The notes below the pieces were generated by a model. The model was not told the origin of the DNA, did no database searches, and saw nothing but the letters and a program-made list of their open reading frames with translations. Shown piece after piece: positions 33,501-44,393 of a DNA stretch of 64,000 nucleotides; position 1 is the stretch's first letter, and every line of letters starts with the position of its first letter. Location of the stretch: contig NC_016460.1 in the NCBI RefSeq assembly GCF_000226115.1, positions 3,162,001-3,226,000 on the forward strand, given 5' to 3'. Both the position numbers and the translations under genes were made by a program. The DNA is from Thermothielavioides terrestris NRRL 8126. Its lineage: Eukaryota > Ascomycota > Sordariomycetes > Sordariales > Chaetomiaceae.

Positions 33501-35133
33501 TCGTCGCTGTCAGGCACATCGATGTCCTGGCCGTAGCGCTCGGCGGCCTCCCGCTGCTGGGCGCGGACGGAGGAGGCGAGTTGGTGCAGGAAGCCATCGG
33601 TCTGACGGAGCAAGTGAGTGATACGCGTATCCTTGGCCTGGTCGAGCAGCTTGAGGTAGGCCTCTTCGTCGTTGGCCTTGAGAGCCTGTAGACGCTGCTT
33701 GGCGGTCCTCTCGATCCGCTTCTGCTCTTCCTTCTCGATGTTGAAATGATGGTTGTACATGACACGGCTGAGCTTCTGCATCTTGCCGCGCTGGCTCTGG
33801 CCGGCGTTGAGAACCTCGTTGCGATGATTGTAAAGCGCCATCATCTGGTCGTCATGCCTCTTCTTCTGCCGGTTCTCGCGCGCATCGCGCTGCTGCTTCT
33901 CCAGCTTCTCGGTAATGCGGGCTTCCCGGACGTTCTGCTTCTTCATGCGGCGGTATTGAGCGCGGTTCGTGGTCATGGCCAGGTTGTCGTAGTGCATCAT
34001 CTGCTTCCCGATCTTGTCCCTCAGGGCGCGCTGCCGGGAATACAAGGCCAACTTCTTCATCTCAATGATGGCTTTCCTCTTCGCAGTGTCGTCGGCCACG
34101 AGGACATCACTGGAGGCGTCCCAGTGCGCCAGGTTGCCAGGGAGCGACTTCAACTCGGAGTACCTCGCGCTCATGCGGTTGAAGACGATCTTCTCGCGGT
34201 CGGCCCTCAGCTGCTCAAAGTCGATGCCTGTCGGGAAGATGCCGGGAATGATGAGGCGATTCTTGCGCCGGCCATGGTCCATATAAGAGATGGTCTTTCG
34301 AACGAGCCCGCCGTCGTACGGAGATTTCAGTGTCTTGAAGGCCTTAGGCTGCGGAACAGACGCGGAGTTGCCTTGCGCATCGGATTTCACACCATCTTGC
34401 GTAGGCGTCTCCGAGTCGGCAGCGACCGAGGCGGACTGAGGACCTTGCTTGGCGGCCAGGGATGCACGGCGGCGCGCCCTGTGCTCGAAGATGGCCCTTT
34501 GCATCTGGATCGGGACGCCTGCGTTCTTACCAAGCATCCTAAAGGCCTTGATTTGTGTCCAGAGCAGGCTCAGCTGCGCTGGTGTGAATTGGCTGGCCTG
34601 GTTCTGCGCCGGTGCAGCAGCATTTGCGGGCGCCGCAGAGCCGTTAGCGGTGGCCGGCAGGGCAGATGCGCCAAGTGATGTCGTCGCGGGAGGCATGGTT
34701 GATTGCGCAGCCGCGGGCTGGGCAGGACGCGGAGGTTGAGCTCCGTTGACGAGACCGTTGGCCCCATTTTGCATTGCTTGCTGTTGTTGTTGTTGTTGCT
34801 GTTGCTGCTGCTGCTGTTGCTGCTGCAACTGCAGCTGCTGCTTCCGCAACTCGCTCTGTCGCTGGAGAGCGGCAAGAATGGATTGGGTCTTGATGAACTC
34901 CGGGTCTGTGCTGGGAACGCCCTGTTTCTTCATCTGCTGGAATCTCTGCTAAGGGTGTTAGCAAATACGGAGGAACGGTCACGGGCGCAGCAAGGCCAGG
35001 GTTGCTTTTCTCAGAAGCGGCAGGGGAGGGTGCGACGGACCATGAATACTTCCTGAGCCTGCTGCTGGGTCATGCTCGCCGGGAGGACGGAGCCGGGATG
35101 CTGCACCGCAGCCGGCAACTGCACACTCGCCAT
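30528..35133 (-). CDS. STH1: SNF2-family chromatin-remodelling ATPase, STH1/SNF21 type
   Basis: Catalytic ATPase of a RSC or SWI/SNF complex, which slides or ejects nucleosomes. Exons, right to left: 35133-35041, 34945-30926 and 30827-30528; 1470 residues. Exon 1 (MASVQLPAAVQHPGSVLPAS to QEVFM) joins RFQQMKKQGVPSTDPEF at a TTAGCAG acceptor. Domains in order: polyQ near 60-75; QLQ (FTPAQLSLLWTQIKAFRML) near 150; HSA region; ATPase with Walker A DEMGLGKT near 576 and DEGH near 676; helicase-C with RAGGLGLNLQTADTV and QAQDRAHRIGQ; SnAC-like acidic region; bromodomain about 1296-1390 (YYLIIANPICMNDIQKRIKK). The last intron is placed so that NLIE joins AFFKKEFEKEL; an earlier acceptor would break the frame. 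Length and architecture favour STH1/SNF21 over the longer SNF2 paralogue. Confidence 0.93.
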
Positions 35134-36395
35134 GTTGACGGCAGCAAGAATACTCGGCAGTCCCACGCGATCTCAATTGGCTGATGCGACGTTACTGTCT
35201 GCGCATATCTAGAGGCCGGCAGTCGCGATCGAGGGGCGGTGGACCCCTGGTTGGGATGTTGTACGCCGCCGCGGTTGCGGTTTGCGCCGACAAACGAAGG
35301 GCGGCAATGCCAAAGGGTTCCGGCGTGTCCAGAAAAAAATAAACGCGGCAATGCGGCGGCAGCAGCGATGCGACCAAAAAACCGGTGCGGGCGGCGGACG
35401 GTTGACGGCGGCTCGGGATGCGCAGCGGGATATCGCGTCGGCGGGACGTCCAAGCTCGATGGAGGGAGGGAATGCGGACGGTGGTCCAGCCGCGCCTGGG
35501 TTGGCGACGTGCTGTGAGGGGCGGAGGAGGAAAGGAAAATAAGGAAGAGGGCGGATTGGCGTGGTGGAAAAAAAGAAAGACGGCCGAAGGCAACTGGGGT
35601 CGTGTGGTTGCTCTGCGGAGGCGCGGGGATTAGCGCGTTCGGGGGTCGGCGATTTCGAGATGGCCTCGATGCGTCGCGGATGAGATTGGTGATTTTTTTG
35701 ATGCGCGCGGTCGCCCCTTGATGGACGGAGAGGGTGAGGCAGCAGTGACCGAATTGGCGCGGCGATGCTTGAGGCGAGCTGTGCTGTGGACTCCAGTCTC
35801 CAGCGCAGACTCCAGCACGGCTTATGTAATGCCAAACTAAAGTGCTGTTCCCGGCAAAGCCCCAGACCCGCGTTGGTACAGTGCAAACACTGTGAAGCTA
35901 CGACTGCAAAACCGTGGTTTCCTACAAACAAGAGCCTCGGGATAAGCCCTCCCATCATGTTTCGTCCCGTTACCGTGTGTTCCCTTTGGTTGCAGCGACC
36001 TCAAGTATTTGAGATTGTTCGAGGCGTTGATACCTGTGTATTCTAGCACTTGTTTATTGAGTGCCACTCTCCAACTTACAGAGGTGGATTTGGAGTCCTG
36101 AGAACCCATCTGTGTTGTAGCATCACAGCTAGAGCAACTCTTCAGAAAAATTAAATAAGGTTCATAGTCTGTGTCAAGGCGACAGCTCTTCACTTGTCTG
36201 CCCCCGGCTCAATCTATGGTAGCCAAAAGATGAACGCAACAACGCCGTGGTATCATGCATACTATACTCCGTCTAAAATCCCAATGCTTCCTTGAGCACC
36301 CAGCAGATCTCCAGAAGACCGTCAGATGGACGACTTTTGTCCCCCTCCTATTTATTTTTCAGCCGCATACATATATATAACGCCCCAGCTTCGCA
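35134..36395. other. Gene-free interval upstream of STH1
   Basis: Contains the STH1 promoter and the WDR70 3' flank. The minus ORF at 35209-35958 and others here have no recognisable motif and begin in low-complexity sequence. No gene called. Confidence 0.45.
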
Positions 36396-38129
36396 TCACC
36401 GTTTAACCTTCTTCTTATCCGGCCCCTCCTCGGCCTCCTCGTCACTCAGCTCGGCGTACTGCGTGACCGGCTGGGTCTTGGCCCACGCGCTGGTGAACAC
36501 GGGATCCTTCTTCGCGACGTCGGCGTAGCGCAGCAGCGCCTCGCGCGGGTCCTCGTGCAGCATGCGGCTGAGCGGGATGTTCTCCGAGATGTGCTTCTCG
36601 TCCGGCTGGCTGCGCATGAAGGGCGTGATCTGCTGCGCCTGCGGCCCGCGCGGGGTGGCCCGCGACCTGCCGCCGCGCTTCTGCCCGCCGAGGGCGCCGG
36701 GCGCCACGATCGCGTCGCCCGACAGCCCCAGGCCGCTCTGGTCCATGGTCAGTGACGGGTCGTCGTCGATGTGCCGCTTCTTCGGCGCCCGCGACATGAC
36801 CTCGAGCGCGCCGCGCGTGGACAGGGATGGGTTGTAGAGGACGTGCGTTTCGGCGTTGGCGGAGCCCGTGAGGATCTGGTTGAGCTTGGGGTGCCAGTCG
36901 ACGGCGATGAGCGGTATCCCCGGGGTGATGGGTGTGACGTGCTCGGGCCGGAGGTTGGCCGGGTTGAGGATGTGGAGGTGACCGGACGCAGACCCGGTGA
37001 TGATGAAGCGGGAGTCGGGCGAGTACTTAATATTCGTCATCGGGTACCGGTCCGAGGTGGAAGCGTGCTCGACCTTGACGAGCGGTTGCTTGAACTTGCG
37101 CGTGTCCCAAAGCTTGACCAAGCCGTCACCGCCGCGGGTCACCACCATCCGGCCGTCCCGGCTGATGTCGATGCCCCCGGTCCAGGTATTGGGCCCATGC
37201 GCGTCCTTGATCTCCGCCGCAGGCCTCGTGAAGGGACCATTGCCGCTGTACATGACCAGCGACCCATCCAGGGCGGCAGCCACCATGACCGGGCTGCTCC
37301 CCTGTGGCGACTCGCCCCACGCGACCGCCGTCATCCTTGTGCGTCCCGCCGAGCCCGCGGCTTTGGACTTGAACACGATGATCTCCTTCTGGCTTCTCTT
37401 GTTGTTGATGTCCCATATCCTCAGCGTGCTGTCGGATCCCGCCGTGACGCAGAGGTTCGGGTCCGTGGGATGCCACGTGCCCGTGGTGATTTCGCCGACG
37501 TGGCCCTTCGTGTTGTTCATGTCCCGCAGGTACATGTCGCCCTTGACAAACTCGGTCACGATGGCGCCATCCCTCGACATGATCTTCGCCTGCGGGTGGG
37601 CAGTGACGCAGAGGAAGACACTGCCCGAGTGCCGGCTGAACTCGACGTGTTGGATCGGATGGGAATCCGTCGCCGCTGACTTCTTGGTCTCCCAAGGATC
37701 GATGCTCTTGAAGGCCCTCAGAGTTGTCGGCGTCATGGACGCGAAGTCGTGGAAATTGACAGTGCCGTCGAGAGAGCCGCTGAGCATGCGCGCGCCAGCA
37801 GGGTCCAGGGCGATGCTGGTGACGGCGCGTTCGTGCGTCTTGAGCACAATCTCGTGGGTGACTGGAAATCTCTCGGCCTCATCCTCGTCGTCTGAATCCG
37901 AGCCGTCAGAGTCGTCGTCGCTGTCGCTGTCGCTAGAAGCGGCCTTCTCCTTTCCCTGCTTCTGCGATACGGGCTTCTCGACCTGTCTCCGGGTCTGCTC
38001 GATCTGTGCTGCGATGTTCGCCTCCTTTGATGTCTTGCCGAACGATGTGGGCACGAAGCCCCGCATGGGGTCATCCTCAGCGAGGACTGGCTCCTCAATC
38101 TGGTAGTCGTCGCTGTCACTGTCGCTCAT
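36396..38129 (-). CDS. WDR70: WD40-repeat protein, WDR70 homologue
   Basis: Intronless, 577 residues. The acidic N-terminus (MSDSDSDDYQIEEPVLAEDD, later a Ser/Asp run at 65-85) leads to FPVTHEIVLKTHERAVTSIA, the family's entry to its propeller. WD repeats cover about 90-430: ARMLSGSLDGTVNFHDF, DPNLCVTAGSDSTLRIWDIN, GRMVVTRGGDGLVKLWDTRK and NQILTGSANAETHVLYNPSL. The C-terminal tail has a conserved block, APKKRHIDDDPSLTMDQSGL, and ends basic (DKKKVKR), a likely nuclear signal. WDR70 relatives act in the nucleus; in fission yeast and mammals the protein is tied to H2B ubiquitination and DNA-end resection with the CRL4-DDB1 ligase. The fungal role here is inferred. Confidence 0.9.
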   Translation of the reverse strand: MSDSDSDDYQIEEPVLAEDDPMRGFVPTSFGKTSKEANIAAQIEQTRRQVEKPVSQKQGKEKAASSDSDSDDDSDGSDSDDEDEAERFPVTHEIVLKTHERAVTSIALDPAGARMLSGSLDGTVNFHDFASMTPTTLRAFKSIDPWETKKSAATDSHPIQHVEFSRHSGSVFLCVTAHPQAKIMSRDGAIVTEFVKGDMYLRDMNNTKGHVGEITTGTWHPTDPNLCVTAGSDSTLRIWDINNKRSQKEIIVFKSKAAGSAGRTRMTAVAWGESPQGSSPVMVAAALDGSLVMYSGNGPFTRPAAEIKDAHGPNTWTGGIDISRDGRMVVTRGGDGLVKLWDTRKFKQPLVKVEHASTSDRYPMTNIKYSPDSRFIITGSASGHLHILNPANLRPEHVTPITPGIPLIAVDWHPKLNQILTGSANAETHVLYNPSLSTRGALEVMSRAPKKRHIDDDPSLTMDQSGLGLSGDAIVAPGALGGQKRGGRSRATPRGPQAQQITPFMRSQPDEKHISENIPLSRMLHEDPREALLRYADVAKKDPVFTSAWAKTQPVTQYAELSDEEAEEGPDKKKVKR

Positions 38130-38540
38130 GTTGGCCGTGGGATGCGCTGGTTAGACCAGCCTTTGGAAATGGACTTGCCAGGTTCATCAGTCGCCTCAGG
38201 TTGTTGGTAGCGATCAGCGCTAAATGCAAGTGAGCACTGCCCGGTGGTGCAAGGGTGGTCTTGGCGCTCACTTGCAGCAGCGGAGTGCAGTGCCCCACAG
38301 CGGCCGAACGGCTAAAGTCACAGTTAGCGTCGTGAACCTGGAACCCTGAGGGCTGGGCCGGCTAGGTGGCTGCCCAGGATACCGTACCCCTCTGGAACGC
38401 ACCCCGGTTCGTTTAGGTTCTCGATTAATCAATCTCAAGATCTGAACAGGTCAATGATATGAAGATATGGCATTCTAGCAGGTGAGATGGGCAAATATGC
38501 TAACAGCTAACTCGACACAGACCGGCAACAGCCAACTGCA
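38130..38540. other. Intergenic region upstream of WDR70
   Basis: 411 bp between two minus-strand genes; holds the WDR70 promoter and the 3' flank of the dioxygenase-like gene. No ORF of note. Confidence 0.4.
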
Positions 38541-39571
38541 TTACGCGGCAGCGCTAACCGCCCGCTGCTCCTCCTTCGCCTTGAGCTCCTCCAGCCGTCG
38601 CAGCTCCTCCAAGCGCATCTTCTCCTGCGCCTTGAGCCGTTCGGGTACCACTCTCTCTCTCGGCCCCGTGATCTTCCAGCCGCTCAGCCTGTCCTTGCCG
38701 AGCGCCCGCAGCGTGAACTGCTCCACCAGGCTGTAGTTCCCGTCCTCCCTGTCGAAGCAGTGCGGCTCCTTCAGCGACACGGGCGGGTTCGTGATGATGC
38801 GCACCCTGCGCAGCGCGTTGCTCGACGGCGAGTGCAGCATGAGCGGGTGCATCAGGTAGACGTCGCCCAGCTGGCCGGTCGCCTCGACGAAGTTCTCGCA
38901 GCTCTGGGCCACGCCGCAGCAGAAGCTGAGGTCCTTCTCCTGCCTGTAGCCCTCCTGGCCGCGCGGGGTCATGCGCGGCGAGACGCCCTCGGGGTGCTCG
39001 TACAGGTGCCGCGCGATCTTGGGGATCGCCTCCGGGCAGATGTAGGTGCCGCCGCCGTTGGGCACGATGTCGGTGAACAGCGGCGTCACCAGCAGCGCCT
39101 GCTCGGGGCTGTCGAGGTAGTGCACGAAGAAGTCGCCGTCGACGTGCCACTCGCGCAGCTCCTTGGGCGGCACGGGCTTGCCTTCGTGCTCGGCCGCGCC
39201 GAGGTTGACGATCAGCGAGTCGCGCCAGGTGCGCGACGACGGGTCGACGCGGTCCTCGCCGCCGCAGAGCTCGCAGATGGCCGCCCAGGCGCGTGGCGCA
39301 AATTCGGCCGCGTCGAAGGTCCTGTGGCTGGGCATGTTGGTGCGCAGCCGCGTCCAGGTCGACTTGTCCTCTGGGTCATATCCAAGCCGAGTCCAGACGG
39401 TCCCGGTGATGCTCTCGGCTTGCTCCTTGGTGAAGGCGTTGGGGATCCTGATGGGAGTGGTCAGAAAAGATGCGGACGGTCTTGTGTTGAGGAGCCTGGT
39501 GCTTACTTGATCCAGCCGTGGGTCAGGAAGTGCTCCTTCTCCTCGGGGGTAAGAACTGATGTCGGCGACAT
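38541..39571 (-). CDS. Phytanoyl-CoA dioxygenase-like Fe(II)/2-oxoglutarate oxygenase
   Basis: Exons, right to left: 39571-39507 and 39447-38541, 323 residues. Exon 1 encodes MSPTSVLTPEEKEHFLTHGW and ends at GTAAGC; CAG acceptor restores GWIKIPNAFTKEQAESITG, the usual start of phytanoyl-CoA-dioxygenase-like folds. The iron site is seen as ELREWHVDGDFFVHYLD near residue 120 (HxD), with a later His in VYLMHPLMLHSPSSN and Arg in ALRRVRIITNPPV for 2-oxoglutarate. A tail of charged coiled coil (RLKAQEKMRLEELRRLEELK) ends the protein. An uninterrupted ORF runs through the intron to 39683 and would misplace the start. Substrate unknown. Confidence 0.85.
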
Positions 39572-40404
39572 GGTGGGCAGATCTTGTTCGGATGGTCACG
39601 AGAGACGAAGCAGCAGTATCCAAATTGTGGTCAATCACGTTTGGTTTGTTCTCCCTCCCAAGCCCGTGTTCACAACATAGCATCGTCGCCTCTTTTATAG
39701 ACGTCCGACCTGAGGCCGATTCGGCCTGAGGATCACTTCAAGTGAACCCGTGATCATCGCACCTGGGCCGTCAGGCGCGCCCAACATATCTCCGGTGCGG
39801 GGGAAAGCACTCAGGTTTAACCAGCTCCATCTTATTGGCCCTCGGCTGGCCTTTCCGGACATAACAGACGCCGTGGGCTTTCCATAAGCGCTATAGCGGC
39901 CCTGACTGACCCCCGATCCCGGTTAAGCTCCGGAGCAAAACCGGGTCCGTCTCGTGGGTAAATTGGCCTGGCAGCGTGGAAAAGCGAACCGGTTTCCCCG
40001 GCGTTCCGAAGTGCAGCCGGGCATCGGAATGGATACGAGATAACGGCGAGACGACGCGCCCATCATCCACCTCTGTGGGAGTTCCAGTATTGTCCCTGAA
40101 CTTCTATTTATTTGTTTATTTTTATTTTCTCTCATTGCACTTTTGTCAACCCTTCTACGTCATCGCGAGGATGCCGACGAGGTGTCCGGGTCGCTAGCCG
40201 AGAATGGAGACTGCATGGCCTTGTCTTGCGGGAGACGGCTCCAGGGGACTTGCGCCAGTGAGCCGGAGCCGAGGCGGGGCGGGACAAGATGACGGACCCA
40301 CCCCCGTCATGGACCCGCTTTTACTTTCCTCTTCCATGCTTCTCGGCAAAAGTCCCGCCCGACGAACTCAACCTCAGATCATCCAATTGCGACTGCGAAT
40401 CATC
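39572..40404. promoter_or_regulatory. Divergent promoter region (dioxygenase-like / SWC5)
   Basis: 833 bp between start codons of two head-to-head genes. The SWC5 frame stays open upstream to 40204, but that stretch looks like leader. A T-rich tract (TTTATTTGTTTATTTTTATT) at about 40105-40124 is the only striking element. Confidence 0.4.
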
Positions 40405-41479
40405 ATGCCCCCAGAGCTACTGCACGACGAAGCCTATGCATCGGAAGAAGACTCCGATTTCGCACCGGAAGACGCACTCGCCGAAGAGTCATCGGAGTCT
40501 GACGAGGAAGAGGCAACCGACGCCGAGAGGTCTGGCCCGGGGAAGCGCAAGCGACCCTCTGGCGAAGATGGCGCGGACGATGATGGGTTTCAGAACTCAG
40601 GGGATGAGGCAATAATAGAGAAGGGGAGAAAGCGACAACAGAAGTCCAGGAGGAAAGATAGTGCCAGCGATGGAGACGAGCCAGGCGAAGGAGGGCTTAT
40701 CAAGACGCGGCGGATGCGCGCAGCCGAGTATGTGGCTGCTGGTTCACTCTTGAAGGAAGGAGAGCGCATGGCCGTTACTAATCATACCTGCCCTTCCCCA
40801 CAGGAAGGCCGAAAAACAAACAGCAGCCGCCAGCGGCCCGGTCACCATTGACGTGGATGAGCTGTGGGCTCGGATGACGAGCGAACCCGTCTGCCGCAGA
40901 CCCCAGGACGAATCGGCCTCCGCACAACCACACAAGGAGCCCCCCAGGCCTCCCTCGCAAGCGCAGCCGGAGTCGGCGAGCGCCACTGGAGATGCCGATC
41001 TGATTCGGATCAAACGGACCTACAACTTCGCCGGCAAAGTACACACCGAGGAGAAGCTCGTCTCCCGCGACTCGGCCGAAGCGAAACTCTACCTTGCCGA
41101 GAACGGCGCCGATGGCGCTTCCCCGGGCGATGACTCCTCTTCCCAACCGTCAAAACGCATGCCCCGCAAAGCGTTCCGCTCCGCCTTCGAGCCCGTCCCC
41201 GCCGACGGCGTAGCCCAGCGGTCGGACCTGAACCTGGGCATGTCCGCGCGGCTGCGGGCGCGGGAGCTGGCCAGGGAGGCCGACGCCAAGAAGCTGAACA
41301 CGGTGGAGAAGAGCAGGATGGACTGGGCTGCGTTCGTCGACAGAGAGGGGATCAAGGACGAGCTGGAGCTGGCGGGCAAGTCGAAGAACTCGTTTGCGGC
41401 GCGGCAAGACTTTTTGGCCCGCAGCGAGGCCATCCGGGAAGAGGAGGCGAGACGGTTGCGGATGGCAGGGAGGGCGTAA
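40405..41479 (+). CDS. SWC5: SWR1-complex protein 5 (BCNT/CFDP1 domain)
   Basis: Subunit of the SWR1 remodeller that swaps H2A for H2A.Z. Exons 40405-40727 and 40804-41479, 332 residues; donor GTATGT, branch ACTAAT, acceptor CAG. The N-terminal third is acidic (HDEAYASEEDSDFAPEDALA; SSESDEEEATDAERS). The middle has DLIRIKRTYNFAGKVHTEEK. The C-terminus is a clear BCNT-C domain: MDWAAFVDREGIKDELELAG, KSKNSFAARQDFLARSEAI. I chose the ATG at 40405 (MPPELLHDEAYASEED) because the acidic start matches the family; the frame continues upstream to 40204 without conservation. Confidence 0.9.
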
Positions 41480-41671
41480 TGGGATGTGTGTGGTATGTTG
41501 TGAAATCTAATGTTGTTATATCGGAGACATAGGCGTTGAAAGGGACTGCTAAATGATACCCAAGCTGGAATTTGAATTTGATGAGTGCCATCACATCACC
41601 AACGACTAACCAGCTCTGTGCTCGCTCACCCTCAAATCCCTCCTTAACCACTCCCTCCTTTCCCAGTCACG

Positions 41672-42861
41672 CTACAGCTTTCCCTTCTCCCCACTCGCCC
41701 TCGCCGGCGGCAGGAGCGTAACCTCCTGATACGGCAGCCCCAAGAACTTATACACAAAGTGGAACCTGCGCCGCGTCAGCACTCCGACACGCCTCCTCCC
41801 CACGGCTTTCCCTCAGCTCCCCCGGCGAGGTAAGTTAAATCAGCTAAGCCAGACAGATAACCAAGCACTCACCGATCACTCCCAAAGAAAGGTTCGCCCC
41901 TGCCCCGCGCGTCCGTCACCCACAGCCACGGCGCGCCGAACGCGCCCCGGTCCAGCGCCGCCTGCGTGGCGCTCTTGAGCACCTGCTTCATCTCCTCGGT
42001 GGCCGCCGCGGCCATGATGCGCTGCACCTCGTCGGGTGTGAACAATAGCCGCGTCGGCTTCTCGTTCGTCTTGTTCGTCTCGGGCGCCGCCGTGCCGGCG
42101 AACCCGGCTGGGACGCTGGCGAGCGCGGCGGCCACGGCTGCGGCGCTAGTCAGGTCCGTGTTGGGCGGCGTCCAGAAGAGGTGGAAGAGGTAGTGCAGGG
42201 CTGAGAGGAAGGTTGGTTCCGGGTGGGTGCGTTTGATGTAGTGCAGCGCGCGGAGGGGCTTTTTTGATGGGATGGTTAGTTCGGGTAGAGCAGTTCGCTG
42301 CTGAGACTGGTGGTGTATGTGTGGTGGGCTGGAGGGTAAAAAAGAGGACTACGGGGAGAGGTGCCGTACGATGACCGTCTTAGCGGCTTGCATCAGGTCT
42401 TTCGGGACTTGGATCTTGAGGTTGGCGTGGCGCGCCACGGAGCGGCGCGCATCGAAGGCGCCGTAAGCCGCCTTGGCCGGGAGCGTCCACGGCGGGCGGT
42501 TGCCTGTTGAGTCGTGTTATGCCGTGTGAACTAGGCTTGCGGCGCCGGCTGGTGTTGGATGGGTGGGCTTACCGGAGCCGACATTGATGGCGCCCAGCAA
42601 GACAGGGTGAAACCTGGAAGGTGTAAGTCCAATGCCGTTGTAGAGAGACAATCCAGGGCGCAAGGATGGCATACTCGACCTCTACATTGTGAGATGCAAG
42701 CAGTTCCCGGTTCTTCTGCAGCTCGAGGAAGGCAAAGTAGCTGTAAAGGGACGCTGCGCGTGTGTTAGTGCTCCTAGCTCCCTGTGCATGCCGACTCGGC
42801 GGATCAAATGAGAGCATTGAACTCAACCGATGTCTAAGTAACAGTCAATCTTGCCGCCCAT
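41672..42861 (-). CDS. Glutathione S-transferase kappa (DsbA-like)
   Basis: Thioredoxin-fold transferase of the kappa class, related to DsbA and HCCA isomerase, found in mitochondria or peroxisomes. Exons, right to left: 42861-42828, 42753-42675, 42613-42573, 42503-42370, 42258-41873 and 41765-41672; all introns GT-AG, joining into 255 residues. Reads MGGKIDCYLDI, then ASLYSYFAFLELQKNRELLA, FHPVLLGAINVGSGNRPPWT, a helical insert, then GAFGAPWLWV and EPFFGSDRFHFVYKFLGLP. The active loop normally reads SPYS; here it is SLYS, a Pro to Leu change from CCN to CTT. The last exon ends SGEKGKL, not a PTS1. Divergently paired with the SDR at 43193. Confidence 0.88.
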
Positions 42862-43192
42862 TTTGTCACGATCAAATGTTTCCGCAATACGGGCACAAAT
42901 TGGCATGATTTGCTATAGAAGCATACATTGTAAGAGCAGCACTCCTTGAGCGGAGTTGCATAGATGTGTGGAGGACGGAAGCAGCAATGCCTCGGCTGCC
43001 CCACATTCGCTCCGGCCCCCCGGCAGTCCTCCGGCCTCTGAGTGCTCCGGCTGATCACTAATCCCACAACCTACGTCGAACTGCCGGGATTCTCCACTTC
43101 TTCACGGACAGATATCAACGAGGTTACAAGTTCATTCCTGAAATGACGCCGTCTAACAGTGTTCAAGAGTTGAACTTACAGTTCTGTCCTTG
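42862..43192. promoter_or_regulatory. Divergent promoter (GST kappa / SDR)
   Basis: 331 bp between the start codons of two head-to-head redox-enzyme genes. No specific element recognised. Confidence 0.55.
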
Positions 43193-44393
43193 ATGGCGTC
43201 CACTAGTACCCGCCCAGTCGCCCTCGTGGTGGGCGCGTCCCGGGGCATAGGCCGGCAGGTAGCCATCGACTTGGCCAGGAATGGCTATGCCGGTAAGCAG
43301 GACGATACGATCGCTTTCGGCCTGGAGAGCACTTTTTCTGACCCCTCGTCAAGTGGTCGTCGCCGCCAAGTCGACCACCCCTCCAGCCGAGCTCGAGAAG
43401 CTCACCCCTTTCCCGCCTGACCCCAACTCTCCGAAATCCACCATCACCACCGTCGCTCGCGAAATCACCCTCGCAGGCGGCGTGGCCACCGCTATCCCCG
43501 TCGACACGACCAGCTACGAAAGCTTCCAGCAGCTGGTTTCCAAGACCATCGAAGCAAGCACCCCTTCCTCTTACTTTCTCACTTAACCCTTTCCCCGCTT
43601 AGCCCTAACCCCAACAAACTGACAATCCTCCCTCGGCCGTGGCAGACCTTCCACCGCCTCGATGTGCTCATCTACAACTCCGGCGCCATCTGGTGGGCAC
43701 CCGTGTCGCGGACGCCCATGAAGCGCTTCCAGCTGATGCAGCGCGTCAACGTCGAGGGCCTGTACGGCGCCGTGCAGGCCGCGCTGCCGCACCTGAAGCG
43801 GGAGGGCGCCGGCCGCATCGTGGTCGTGTGTCCGCCGATCTACAGCCGGTTCTTCCGCGGCAAGACGGCGTATGCGATGGGCAAGGTCGGCATGAGCGTG
43901 TTGGTGAAGGGGTTGGCGATGGATTTTGAGCGGGAGGGGCTCAACGGGATGGCTGTGGTGGGGATCTGGCCGGCTGCGGTGAGTGGCCTTCCCCCCTTTG
44001 TCTGTTGTCTGGGGTGTGGGACAGGGCGGTGTCGAGATGCAGGCGGCGGACTGGTCGCATTCCACTCACCATTTACTGCTTAACTAGGCCATCGAGTCAG
44101 CTGCGACGGAGCGGTTCACCCGCAAGGACCCGTCCCACGCCAAGGACTTGCGCAAGCCCACCATCTTCTCGGACGCCATCCTCGCCATGCTCCGCACGCC
44201 AGCGCCGGTGATCAACGGCCAGCTGGAGTTGGATGAGGACTTCCTCAGGAAGCAAGCGGGCGTCACTGACTTCTCCAAGTACGCCGTCGTCCCTGGGTCG
44301 TCTCCCCGGAGGATCATGCCAGCTGAGCTCCCGGACTTGACGGTCAAGGAGCAGGATGACGAGGGGATGAGGATTGATAGCTCAAAGCTTTGA
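43193..44393 (+). CDS. HSDL2-like short-chain dehydrogenase/reductase
   Basis: Exons 43193-43292, 43354-43553, 43646-43978 and 44088-44393; 312 residues. The third junction uses a GC donor (GCAAGC) with CAG acceptor, which is the only way I find to link TIE to TFHRLDVLIYNSGAIWW in frame. Cofactor motif VVGASRGIGRQVAIDLARNG near residues 12-31; NSG at the NAG position; catalytic pair YAMGK near 175. The position usually holding the catalytic Ser (VSPP in relatives) is Cys here (IVVVCPPIYSRF). HSDL2-type proteins are often peroxisomal or mitochondrial and their substrates are poorly known. Paired head-to-head with GST kappa. Confidence 0.87.
43554..43645 (+). other. GC-AG intron of the SDR gene
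   Basis: Starts GCAAGC and ends GGCAG, phase 0, 92 nt. No GT donor in range gives a continuous frame. Confidence 0.7.

Noticed and set aside
35209..35958. 249-residue minus ORF upstream of STH1
   Set aside because: Ser/Pro/Arg-rich with no motif, overlaps other equally open frames and lies in the expected STH1 promoter.
38760..39680. 306-residue plus-strand ORF
   Set aside because: Antisense of the dioxygenase-like gene, which has clear HxD and distal His/Arg motifs.
38541..39683. Dioxygenase-like ORF starting at 39683 (MLCCEHGLGR)
   Set aside because: It reads through a typical intron; the spliced form starting at 39571 restores the conserved GWIKIPNAF.
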